In this document: positions 8,315 to 16,229 of the stretch, one piece after another
How the letters are laid out: each line of letters opens with the position of its first letter
Position numbering within the stretch: the first letter of the stretch is position 1
Origin: Acetobacterium paludosum
GTDB lineage: Bacteria > Bacillota > Clostridia > Eubacteriales > Eubacteriaceae
Length of the DNA: 64,000 bases
Reading direction: 5' to 3'
Assembly (NCBI RefSeq): GCF_008086595.1
Contig: NZ_RXYA01000003.1
Location: 1 to 64,000 of the forward strand
Position numbers and translations under genes: made by a program
Notes under the pieces: model-generated
Database searches by the model: none
Told to the model about the DNA's origin: nothing
The model's input: only the letters and a program-made list of their open reading frames with translations

Positions 8315-9094
8315 TTAGTTGCTGATGCAGTATTTTAATTCGGTATTGTCGGAAATGGGCATGTTGATGATTTTGGCCAGGCTTTGTCTGCGGTATTCTT
8401 TATACGTGTTGCCATATTTTGAAAAGCTGGAGCTGTAAATTTTTAAGCTTGACAGCGCATGGGTGAGCCATACGGGAATCGCACCCAAAATCTTTATTTC
8501 CATAATATAACCGTCTTTAGGCAAAAGTTGATTTCCAAAGTCTCCCTCTTCTAAAGAAAGATTATTTTGACGGTTTTTGATGTTGCAATCGAAAGTTACC
8601 CGGAATTCCGGATCGTTTTTCCCAACAAAAGCAATGCGATCATAGCTGATATAGGCTTTGGGCTCAATGACGTGATGGTCTAAAAAATTATCAATTTCTT
8701 CAAGAACCAGGCGATTAATAGCGTTGGTTTCCAATGGGTATTCTCTTTTTGAGATGAAACGGTTGGCTTCATTCAGGGTCATGGTGGCCCGGCGTTTGCT
8801 GACAATTCCGCCTATTTTCTTTTTTAATTCCAGAAAGACCTTGTCATCGGGAGAAGATGGAATGGCGTAACTGCGAAGACGAAGTTTTTCTTTATAGTAG
8901 GGCTTCGAAAGGGAATGCCGTATAATATCGTAATTTTCAGTGTCAAAATAGATATTATAAATCGAGTAGCCATTATTCTTTAATGTGAAATCATCTGGCA
9001 TCATTTCCGCTAAAAGTATGGGCATCAATTGTTTAAGTTGAAATTCATGTATCTGATATTTTTTTTCATAGCGTTTAAATGTTGTTGTGATCAT
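8315..9094 (-). CDS. VTC-domain polyphosphate polymerase, copy A
   Basis: The 259-residue protein is a stand-alone VTC domain. Tunnel-lining basic motifs are present: FKRYEKK (6-12), KLRLRSY (69-75), ELKKK (89-93), RATMT, the SYDR strand, FRVTFD and the acidic/basic pair in MEIK. In yeast Vtc4 this fold makes inorganic polyphosphate from ATP; bacterial single-domain proteins are annotated by homology. It heads an operon with DUF4956 copy A, and GGAGG lies 6 bases before the ATG. It is highly similar to copy B, but residues 1-45 diverge much more than the rest, a mosaic that suggests gene conversion. Confidence 0.88.
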   Translation of the reverse strand: MITTTFKRYEKKYQIHEFQLKQLMPILLAEMMPDDFTLKNNGYSIYNIYFDTENYDIIRHSLSKPYYKEKLRLRSYAIPSSPDDKVFLELKKKIGGIVSKRRATMTLNEANRFISKREYPLETNAINRLVLEEIDNFLDHHVIEPKAYISYDRIAFVGKNDPEFRVTFDCNIKNRQNNLSLEEGDFGNQLLPKDGYIMEIKILGAIPVWLTHALSSLKIYSSSFSKYGNTYKEYRRQSLAKIINMPISDNTELKYCISN

Positions 9095-9681
9095 TATGAT
9101 CCTCCAAATATTTAAGTCTTTTAAGTAAATAATAAATTTTACATTCTACAATAAAAAGCGAAACCGCTTGAAATACTTCACTTATTCAAAATCCAGATAA
9201 CTTCAATAAATATGATCAATTTATTACTTCACTATTTTCAGATAACACCTTAAACTTTATTTCATCATTTTTTAACGCAGCGATCAGCTATATTCTTACG
9301 TTAGCCCAGCCAAACGAGAATAAAAGCATCATCTTTTTGTCATAAGAAATAGATTCGTGTTTTTTTCCTTTTCCTCTGATAGTGACCGTTGTATTCTTCT
9401 GATCAGTCTTGATTTTCCCTGACTCCACTGATTTTGATTTAACTCTGTGAATTTGTCTAAAATCTGTGATGTAAACTTATTCGTGCATTTATTATACAAT
9501 ATTCACAAAAAAAACACAAATTTAACAAACACTTAACAAATTGCTCTTGTATACTAATACCTAAGACAGCCACAGAAAAACTCATAACCCGATTTTTTCT
9601 GTACTTCACAGGTAGTTACCAAGTTAGTGCAAGTGCTCGTTTGGATTTTTGCCTTTGTAAAAATAAAATATTTGGAGGCTC
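9095..9681. promoter_or_regulatory. Divergent control region between the two VTC operons
   Basis: On the plus side, TTAACA repeats at 9522-9527 and 9533-9538 are 11 bp apart, and a -10 TATACT stands at 9550-9555. The box takes the place of a -35, as in PhoB/OmpR-activated promoters, and resembles the 5233-5249 motif. On the minus side the copy A leader has a small hairpin AAGCG/CGCTT followed by TTTTTATT (9151-9169), possibly an attenuator. Further upstream are two copies of GTTATCTG and of AGTGAAGTA. The two sides are not alike, so the pairs are probably regulated differently. Confidence 0.55.
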
Positions 9682-9684
9682 ATG

Positions 9685-10464
9685 ATGATTACAAAAACAT
9701 TTAAACGCTATGAAAACAAATTTCAATTAAATGAATCTCAGTTTGAACAACTACTGCCCATTCTTTTAACAGAAATGGTACCGGATAGTTATACATCAAA
9801 AAATGACAGCTATTCGATCTATAATATCTATTTTGACACTGAAAATTACGATATTATACGGCATTCCCTTTCGAAGCCCTACTATAAAGAAAAACTTCGT
9901 CTCCGCAGCTATGCCATTCCAATTTCATCTGATGACAAGGTCTTTCTGGAATTAAAAAAGAAAATAGGCGGAATTGTCAGCAAACGTCGGGCCACCATGA
10001 CCCTGAATGAAGCCAACCGTTTCATCTCAAAAAGAGAATACCCATTGGAAACCAACGCTATTAATCGCCTGGTTCTTGAAGAAATTGATAATTTTTTAGA
10101 CCATCACATCATTGAACCCAAAGCCTATATCAGTTATGAACGCAGCGCCTATTTGGGGAAAAACGATCCGGAATTCCGGGTAACTTTTGATTATAATATA
10201 AAAAGCCGGCAAAACAATCTTTCTTTAGAAAAGGGAGACTTTGGAAATCAACTTTTGCCTAAAGACGGTTATATTATGGAAATAAAGATTTTGGGTGCGA
10301 TTCCCGTATGGCTCACCCATGTGCTGTCAAGCTTAAAAATTTACAGCTCCAGCTTTTCAAAATACGGCAACGCGTATACAGAATACCGCAGACAAAGCCT
10401 GGCCAAAATCATCAACATGCCCATTTCCGACAATACCGAATTAAAATACTGCATCGGCAACTAA
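9685..10464 (+). CDS. VTC-domain polyphosphate polymerase, copy B
   Basis: This is a 259-residue VTC-domain protein, the partner of copy A in inverted orientation. The start is taken as the second of two adjacent ATGs (9685, not 9682): it is 6 bases from GGAGG and aligns with the copy A start. It keeps KLRLRSY, ELKKK, FRVTFD and MEIKILG. Differences from copy A are concentrated in residues 1-45 and around residues 150-180. It heads an operon with DUF4956 copy B (11-base gap). The likely OmpR-type box upstream suggests control by the neighbouring two-component system. Whether both copies are catalytic cannot be told. Confidence 0.88.
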   Translation: MITKTFKRYENKFQLNESQFEQLLPILLTEMVPDSYTSKNDSYSIYNIYFDTENYDIIRHSLSKPYYKEKLRLRSYAIPISSDDKVFLELKKKIGGIVSKRRATMTLNEANRFISKREYPLETNAINRLVLEEIDNFLDHHIIEPKAYISYERSAYLGKNDPEFRVTFDYNIKSRQNNLSLEKGDFGNQLLPKDGYIMEIKILGAIPVWLTHVLSSLKIYSSSFSKYGNAYTEYRRQSLAKIINMPISDNTELKYCIGN

Positions 10465-10475
10465 AGGAGAATATA

Positions 10476-11165
10476 ATGTTAGAAACGCTTTTTGCATCAA
10501 CGCTTACCGATACCCTAACTTTAAGCACAACTTTGAATGTCATCTTTGCTTCCTTAATCATGGGTTTATTTATCAGTATCGTTTACATTAAAACCCAGGG
10601 GAAAGACGGTTATTCACCCGGCTTCACCATAACACTGATTATGCTCCCGGCTATCATTGCCATTATTATCCTATTAGTTGGTAATAACATTGCCCGCGCT
10701 TTTAGTTTAGCCGGAGCATTCAGTCTGATTCGTTTTCGAAGCGCACCCGGCGATCCCATCGATATTTCCTATGTCTTTTTTACCCTGGCTGTTGGGCTCG
10801 CCTGCGGCATGGGTTACATCGCTTATGGCATAATCTTTGCCATCATACTTTGTACTCTCATGGTCATTCTCAGCACAACAAAATATGCTAAACCTAAAAC
10901 TCGCAACATGCAGCTTAAAATTACCATACCGGAAGATCTGGACTATCAGGATTGCTTTGATGATATCTTGCTGCAATATACCCAGAGCTACAAAGTTCAA
11001 CGGGTAAAAACTTGTGATTTCGGTGCGCTATTTGAAATTGTTTATACTTTGTGTTTAAAGGAAGATATTAATCAAAAAGAATTCATTGATAAATTACGAT
11101 GCCGGAACGGAAATTTAAGTATTGTATTAAACACTGAAATCATTAACGAAAAGATTTACATTTAA
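10476..11165 (+). CDS. DUF4956 membrane protein, copy B
   Basis: The 229-residue protein is almost identical to copy A from residue 35 on. The start ATG at 10476 is chosen because AAAGGAGA lies just upstream and the length then equals copy A; an upstream in-frame extension would overlap the VTC gene and lacks a ribosome binding site. It has membrane helices in the N-terminal half, the conserved FRSAPGDP loop, and a soluble C-terminal domain. It forms a two-gene operon with the VTC polymerase, ending at a strong terminator (11258-11306). Confidence 0.88.
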   Translation: MLETLFASTLTDTLTLSTTLNVIFASLIMGLFISIVYIKTQGKDGYSPGFTITLIMLPAIIAIIILLVGNNIARAFSLAGAFSLIRFRSAPGDPIDISYVFFTLAVGLACGMGYIAYGIIFAIILCTLMVILSTTKYAKPKTRNMQLKITIPEDLDYQDCFDDILLQYTQSYKVQRVKTCDFGALFEIVYTLCLKEDINQKEFIDKLRCRNGNLSIVLNTEIINEKIYI

Positions 11166-11257
11166 AAATTCAGTTTTTGGATAAAAATTATTGTTGGTAT
11201 TTTATCAGTATGTATAATATGGTACACTACCATCCCAACCGACATCATCACTGAATA

Positions 11258-11306
11258 AACAGCACCCCCTATGGCTACATTCAATTTCATAGAGGGTGCT
11301 GTTTTT
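11258..11306. terminator. Bidirectional terminator after DUF4956 copy B and the ANTAR gene
   Basis: AACAGCACCCcCTATG pairs with CATAGaGGGTGCTGTT around a short loop and is followed by TTTTT on the plus strand and TTTATT on the minus strand. Confidence 0.88.
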
Positions 11307-11375
11307 CTATTTTATTAACAAAATTCAAACTGACATAAAAAAATCAATTCGGACATTCTTTTATTGGAACATCAT

Positions 11376-11951
11376 TTATGCTTTTTTACCATAGGTTTTA
11401 ATAATCTGTTCAGCAACTTTTCTCGGAGATATTCTCATATCCATTGCCTTTTTTTGAATATAACGATGGGCTTCATCCTCTGTCAAATTCAGATATTCCA
11501 TCAGAAATAACTTCCCCCGAAAAACAATACTAAGATCATCTAATTTTGCTTTTAGCTCTCTATTCTGATTCTGCAACCGTTGGAACTTTTCCCGCGACTG
11601 ACAGACAAAGCGTACATTTTGAACAAGCAATTGACGATTAAATGGCTTCGGTATAACAAAAGCCGTGGTATCAACGAGTTTTTCTTCGATACTATCTACT
11701 AAATCACTTTTCACAATGAGTATAACCCCAACCATGAATTTTTCTGAAATATCGATAGCAAAATCAGTGCCAAATTCATCACCTAAAGGGGTGTTCACAA
11801 TCACTAGATCATACTCTATTTCCTGAAGCCGACGACGCCCCTCTCCAGCAGATGTTGCTGAATCAATTAATTGAAAATTCATTGGGCGTAAAACATCGGC
11901 AAGTACTCGGATTACGTCATCTTGTTTACATACTAACAATACACTGCTCAA
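11376..11951 (-). CDS. ANTAR-domain RNA-binding antiterminator with degenerate receiver
   Basis: The 191-residue product has an N-terminal receiver fold (1-118), a coiled-coil linker (about 118-140) and a C-terminal ANTAR domain (about 135-190). The phospho-acceptor position holds Asn53 (IVNTPLGD) instead of Asp, and the first acidic pair is replaced by Cys-Lys; the IPKPF lysine is kept. Phosphorylation is therefore unlikely, and a ligand or partner protein may control it. ANTAR proteins bind tandem hexaloop RNA hairpins and prevent termination. It follows glnA by 39 bases, and candidate targets are in the glnA and glnN leaders. Start is TTG with AGGAGGT. Confidence 0.9.
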   Translation of the reverse strand: MSSVLLVCKQDDVIRVLADVLRPMNFQLIDSATSAGEGRRRLQEIEYDLVIVNTPLGDEFGTDFAIDISEKFMVGVILIVKSDLVDSIEEKLVDTTAFVIPKPFNRQLLVQNVRFVCQSREKFQRLQNQNRELKAKLDDLSIVFRGKLFLMEYLNLTEDEAHRYIQKKAMDMRISPRKVAEQIIKTYGKKA

Positions 11952-11990
11952 ACCTTCTTACCTCCTGCCCTTTTAGTTTAATTCGTTGAT

Positions 11991-13319
11991 TTAATAAGTC
12001 GACAGGTAGCGATCAATTTCCCAGGGATGAACGGTTTTTATATAATCCATCCATTCAAGAGTTTTAAGCTCAATGTAATTCTTTGCCAAATTCTCACCTA
12101 AAATTGTTTTAATTAAGGGATCTGCTTTCATATCGGCAATGGCTTCTATTAAAGTAATTGGAAGTTCTTCAATACTCTCATTTATTTTGACGTCTTTTAT
12201 GATTTCGTTCTCGCCCATTGCCAACTCATCCATAAGCGGCAATTTTTTTTCAATGCCTTCAAGACCTGCTTCTAAAATCAGGGCAAAGGTTAGATAGGGA
12301 TTACACGTGGGATCAGGGCTTCTAAGTTCAAACCTAAAATAATTATCTGCCAAGGTCGGTATTCGAATGAGCGATGAGCGATTTCCAACACCCCAGCTAA
12401 TAAGTTGGGGTGCTTCCTGACCTCCCGTCAGACGTTTATAACTGTTGACCAGTGGATTTGCTACTGCAGTTATCCCCTTAATATGAGCTAAAACACCAGC
12501 AATAAAATATTTGGCTTCCGCGGAAAGGACATTGTTTTTGTTTTCAAAAACACTCATTCCGTCTTTTTCCAATGAAATATGGATATGCATCCCACTTCCG
12601 GGTTCATCCACAAGTGGTTTAGGCAAGAATGACGCATGAATCCCATTTCGTTGCGCAACAGTTTTTACCACCGTTTTGAATGTCATAATATTATCCGCAG
12701 AAGAAAGCGCATCATCATATTTAAAATCTATTTCATGCTGACCCCGCCCTGCTTCATGCCGTGAACTTTCGATTTCAAAGCCCATATCTTCCAAGGTCAG
12801 ACAAATCTCTCTTCGGGTATTTTCGCCACGATCATAGGGTGCCAAATCAAAATACCCAGCTTTATCGGTTGGTATGGTTGTGGGATCTCCATTTTCATCC
12901 TGTTTAAAAAGATAAAATTCGCATTCAGCACTGGTATTAAACTGAAAACCCTTTGCAGCTGCACGTTCCAGTGTTTCTTTTAATATCCGACGACTATCCG
13001 ATTCAAAAATATCTCCATTAGGATATCGGATATCACAAATAATTCGTGCAACCTTGCCCTGTTGTGGCCTCCAGGGCAAAATTTGAATCGTACTGATATC
13101 TGGACATAATAGCAAATCCGAATAATTGGATTCGGAAAATCCTACTACCAATGATGCATCAAAGGGAATTCCACTGCTCAATGCACGTTCAATTTGCATC
13201 GGTGTAATTGCAATATTTCGATTCTGACCAAAAAGATCGCAAAATTGAAGTCTGATAAATTTGACATCATTATCCTCAATAAATTCCATCGCATCAATGG
13301 TTCTTTTCGCTAAGCTCAT
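11991..13319 (-). CDS. glnA: Glutamine synthetase type I (GSI-alpha)
   Basis: The 442-residue enzyme makes glutamine from glutamate, ammonia and ATP. It has the short beta-grasp N-terminus (1-100), the ATP/metal core with ECEFYLF, the glutamate/metal loops GRGQHEIDFKY and GSGMHIHIS, and RFELRSPDPTCNPYL near residue 330. Length fits the GSI-alpha class, which lacks adenylylation control. It is the first gene of an operon with the ANTAR regulator. The leader (13431-13541) carries an antitermination-type structure, so expression is probably set by transcription readthrough. The start is supported by GGAGG. Confidence 0.95.
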   Translation of the reverse strand: MSLAKRTIDAMEFIEDNDVKFIRLQFCDLFGQNRNIAITPMQIERALSSGIPFDASLVVGFSESNYSDLLLCPDISTIQILPWRPQQGKVARIICDIRYPNGDIFESDSRRILKETLERAAAKGFQFNTSAECEFYLFKQDENGDPTTIPTDKAGYFDLAPYDRGENTRREICLTLEDMGFEIESSRHEAGRGQHEIDFKYDDALSSADNIMTFKTVVKTVAQRNGIHASFLPKPLVDEPGSGMHIHISLEKDGMSVFENKNNVLSAEAKYFIAGVLAHIKGITAVANPLVNSYKRLTGGQEAPQLISWGVGNRSSLIRIPTLADNYFRFELRSPDPTCNPYLTFALILEAGLEGIEKKLPLMDELAMGENEIIKDVKINESIEELPITLIEAIADMKADPLIKTILGENLAKNYIELKTLEWMDYIKTVHPWEIDRYLSTY

Positions 13320-13430
13320 TTCATACCTCCATTTTTTAAATTATGTACCTAATTATTCTTATTCCGATGGGATCAGTAACGATTCCAGCTCTTATATATT
13401 TTCCAATTATAACATAAGCTTTATAAAGAA

Positions 13431-13541
13431 AAATAAAAAAGAACATACTAAATCAATCCCTCTGAAATTAAAATTTTTCAGGAGAACCAAACGCCATTGT
13501 TCTTTATAAATGTTCTTATTTAATTTTTTGTATACATTATA
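13431..13541 (-). promoter_or_regulatory. glnA leader: -10, AAUGGC-loop hairpin and terminator
   Basis: Read on the minus strand: a -10 TATAAT (13536-13541), then a hairpin GAAC-AATGGC-GTTT with hexaloop at 13493-13498, whose A1 and G4 match the ANTAR target rule. The AAGAACA arm (13498-13504) can instead pair with TGTTCTT (from 13447 down), closing a long terminator hairpin followed by TTTTTTATTT (13431-13440). The two structures are mutually exclusive. A weaker upstream hairpin ATAA/TTAT could be the first of a pair, but its loop does not fit the A1/G4 rule. Confidence 0.6.
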
Positions 13542-13733
13542 CTTTTTCTATATTAAAACACATTTCTACTTGATATTCAATTTTTATTTTTATGATTCTG
13601 CATGATAAGGATTTCATCTTTTAAACTTATCTACACTATATAATTGGGATAATTGAGGAATCAGAAACGCTATATTAACCTTAATTTTTCCGTATCTTGA
13701 TAACCTTTACATTTGAATTCTTAAAAATTTCTC

Positions 13734-13762
13734 TTTACAAAATATTTTTCATGATCTATAAT
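13734..13762 (+). promoter_or_regulatory. SigA-type promoter of glnN
   Basis: TTTACA (13734-13739), 17-bp spacer and a perfect -10 TATAAT (13757-13762). Transcription would begin near 13769, ten bases before the first leader hairpin. Confidence 0.8.
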
Positions 13763-13778
13763 AAACACAATTTAAAAA

Positions 13779-13854
13779 GTGGTGACTGCCACACAAATAA
13801 AATAGCAATGGTGCTTTTGGAGTGTTCGTATACGCTTCTGAGGGCACCTTTTTT
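13779..13854 (+). promoter_or_regulatory. glnN leader: two hairpins and a competing terminator
   Basis: Hairpin 1 is GTGG-TGACTG-CCAC (13779-13792). Hairpin 2 is AGC-AATGGT-GCT with hexaloop 13807-13812, having A1 and G4 as in ANTAR target RNAs. The 3' part of hairpin 2 (GGTGC, 13810-13814) is also the 5' arm of a terminator that pairs with GCACC (13844-13848) and ends in TTTTTT (13849-13854). Binding to hairpin 2 would block the terminator. The first hairpin loop does not match the A1/G4 rule, which leaves some doubt. Confidence 0.65.
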
Positions 13855-13939
13855 ACTTCACACCGGTTTTTATACCCTGTTTGTCTATTATGATACATGG
13901 GATTTATAATTCAAAATACAAATTTAGGAGGACACTCAC

Positions 13940-16045
13940 GTGCCAGATGTTACACATGAAAATATAGCCGATATTTTTGGATCTAAAGTTTTTAATTCAG
14001 GTGTCATGCGAAAGCGCCTGCCAAAGCACATTTACGCTTCTCTTCTTAAAACAATGAAAGAGGATCTACCGCTGGAAGAAAATGTGGCTGAAGTTGTGGC
14101 CAACGCCATGAAAGATTGGGCGCTGGAATTGGGTGCCACCCATTTTACCCATTGGTTCCAGCCAATGACCGGTGTCACGGCTGAAAAACATGATGCCTTT
14201 ATCAATCCCACCGAAGATGGCAAGGTGATTATGGAATTTTCGGGAAAAGAGCTGGTAAAGGGCGAACCGGATGCTTCATCATTTCCTTCCGGAGGCTTGC
14301 GGGCAACTTTTGAAGCTCGGGGTTACACCGCCTGGGACCCCACCTCCTACGCCTTCATTAAAGGTTCTACCCTTTGTATTCCAACCGTCTTCTGTTCTTA
14401 TTCCGGTGAAATTCTGGATAAGAAAACGCCGCTGCTGCGTTCCATGGAAGTCCTGGATACCCACGCTGTTCGGATTCTTAAACTTTTTGGCAAAGACGAT
14501 GTGAAAAAAGTAACCACCACCATCGGTGCTGAACAGGAATACTTTCTCATCGAACGCGACATGTTTAAAGAACGTAAGGACCTGATTCTCACCGGTCGGA
14601 CTCTGTTTGGCGCAAAACCGCCCAAAGGCCAGGAAATGGAAACCCATTACTTCGGTCGTATTCGTGGCCGCGTAGCCGCTTACATGGCCGATCTCGACAA
14701 GGAATTATGGCGACTGGGCATTGCTTCCAAAACCCGTCACAACGAAGTTGCTCCTTCCCAGCATGAAATGGCGCCTATTTTCACCAATACAAACGTTGCT
14801 ACGGATAATAACCAGCTGGTTATGGAATTCATGCAGCGGGTAGCCTATCGTCATGATCTGGCCTGTCTGCTTCATGAAAAACCCTTTGATTTTGTCAACG
14901 GTTCCGGAAAACACAACAACTTTTCGATGTCCACCGACACCGGCGAAAACCTGCTGACTCCCGGAGATGATCCGGTCAACAACAAACAATTCCTGCTTTT
15001 CCTCTGTGCCTGTGTTGAAGCCGTGAACAAATACAGTGAAATGCTTCGGATTACCGTTGCCAGCGCCGGCAATGATCACCGTTTGGGCGCAAATGAAGCC
15101 CCTCCGGCGATTGTTTCCATTTTCCTCGGCGAACAGCTGACCGCCGCCCTGAAGTCCATCGAAACCGGCAAACCGGTTACCGAAGCGAAAGACCTCGTGC
15201 TGGAAATGGGTGTCAGCACCCTGCCCAAACTGATCATGGATGCGACGGACCGTAACCGAACCTCACCATTTGCCTTCACCGGCAACAAATTTGAATTCCG
15301 GATGCTGGGTTCCAACCAGTCCATCGCCGGGCCGAACATTACCCTTAACACCATAGTCGCTGACGTTCTCTGCGACTATGCCGATGTTCTGGAAAAAGCC
15401 GATGATTTTGATACCGCCCTGGATGCCCTGCTGCAAAAATCCATCACGGAAAACAAACGGATTGTCTTCAACGGCAACAACTATTCTGAAGAATGGGTTG
15501 AAGAAGCCGCCCGCCGCGGCCTTCCCAACCTGAAAACAACACCGGAAGCTTTAGCTGAATATGCTTCCGAAAAAAATGTCAAACTGTTTGCCCGACACAA
15601 TATTTACACTCCAACGGAAGTACAGTCCCGTTATGAGATTCATCTAGACGAATACAGCAAAACCATCAACATTGAAGCCCTGACCATGCTCAACATCGCC
15701 AAACGTGAAATTTCACCGGCTGTCGTCACTTACACCAAAGAGGTTTGCGACACCCTGCTGGCGAAAAAATCCTGTGGTGATTTCATTGATGTCTCAGCTG
15801 AATCAACCCTGGCCGAACGACTCTCCCAACTGTCCGGAAAATTCATCCGTTCCATTGACGACCTCGAAAAAATCCTGGCCGGTGCTCAGGACACCCCATC
15901 AGCTCAGGCTGAAGCCACCTATTACTGTGATCAGGTCATCCCCGCAATGGAAGAACTTCGCAAATTTGCGGATGAACTGGAAAGCCTTGTTGGCAAGAAA
16001 TACTGGCCATACCCAAATTACGAAGATATTTTATTCTACATTTAA
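13940..16045 (+). CDS. glnN: Glutamine synthetase type III
   Basis: The 701-residue length and the start TENIADIFGSKVFN-like region identify GSIII, known from Bacteroides, cyanobacteria and clostridia. Core features include FPSGGLRATFEARGYTAWDP near residue 115, GAEQEYFLI near 197, a glutamate-binding segment with NGSGKHNNFS (about 325) and FEFRMLGSNQS (about 455). The start is GTG at 13940 with AGGAGGAC eight bases upstream. The gene is visibly richer in C-ending codons than its neighbours, as expected for strong expression. It is divergent from glnA and appears to share its mode of control. Confidence 0.95.
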   Translation: MPDVTHENIADIFGSKVFNSGVMRKRLPKHIYASLLKTMKEDLPLEENVAEVVANAMKDWALELGATHFTHWFQPMTGVTAEKHDAFINPTEDGKVIMEFSGKELVKGEPDASSFPSGGLRATFEARGYTAWDPTSYAFIKGSTLCIPTVFCSYSGEILDKKTPLLRSMEVLDTHAVRILKLFGKDDVKKVTTTIGAEQEYFLIERDMFKERKDLILTGRTLFGAKPPKGQEMETHYFGRIRGRVAAYMADLDKELWRLGIASKTRHNEVAPSQHEMAPIFTNTNVATDNNQLVMEFMQRVAYRHDLACLLHEKPFDFVNGSGKHNNFSMSTDTGENLLTPGDDPVNNKQFLLFLCACVEAVNKYSEMLRITVASAGNDHRLGANEAPPAIVSIFLGEQLTAALKSIETGKPVTEAKDLVLEMGVSTLPKLIMDATDRNRTSPFAFTGNKFEFRMLGSNQSIAGPNITLNTIVADVLCDYADVLEKADDFDTALDALLQKSITENKRIVFNGNNYSEEWVEEAARRGLPNLKTTPEALAEYASEKNVKLFARHNIYTPTEVQSRYEIHLDEYSKTINIEALTMLNIAKREISPAVVTYTKEVCDTLLAKKSCGDFIDVSAESTLAERLSQLSGKFIRSIDDLEKILAGAQDTPSAQAEATYYCDQVIPAMEELRKFADELESLVGKKYWPYPNYEDILFYI

Positions 16046-16105
16046 TAACATCTGTTAAAAATTACTATATATCTTATCTTTTATTTTAGATAGCACCTCT
16101 TTTAA

Positions 16106-16143
16106 CAGCCTTACGGATTAATCCGTAAGGCTGTTTTATTTGT
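16106..16143 (+). terminator. glnN terminator
   Basis: A perfect 32-base palindrome (16106-16137; AACAGCCTTACGG and its complement) is followed by TTTTATTTG. Confidence 0.85.
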
Positions 16144-16229
16144 ATGCTGAACATTTCTTGTGGTTGCTATTTTTGTCTTCCTTATGTAAAATGGAACTAT
16201 ATTATTCAACGAAAAAGGAGAATATAAAG

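Larger units (their letters stand above)
7613..11165. repeat. Inverted duplication of a VTC-DUF4956 operon
   Basis: Two two-gene operons face away from each other across a 587-bp spacer. Many blocks of 60-275 bp are identical by eye, separated by synonymous changes, while both 5' gene ends are more diverged. This implies a duplication followed by repeated gene conversion. Recombination between the arms could invert the spacer and exchange promoters. Confidence 0.85.

Noticed and set aside
10308-10475. N-terminal extension of DUF4956 copy B
   Set aside because: It overlaps the VTC gene in another frame; copy A and the ribosome binding site both place the start at 10476.
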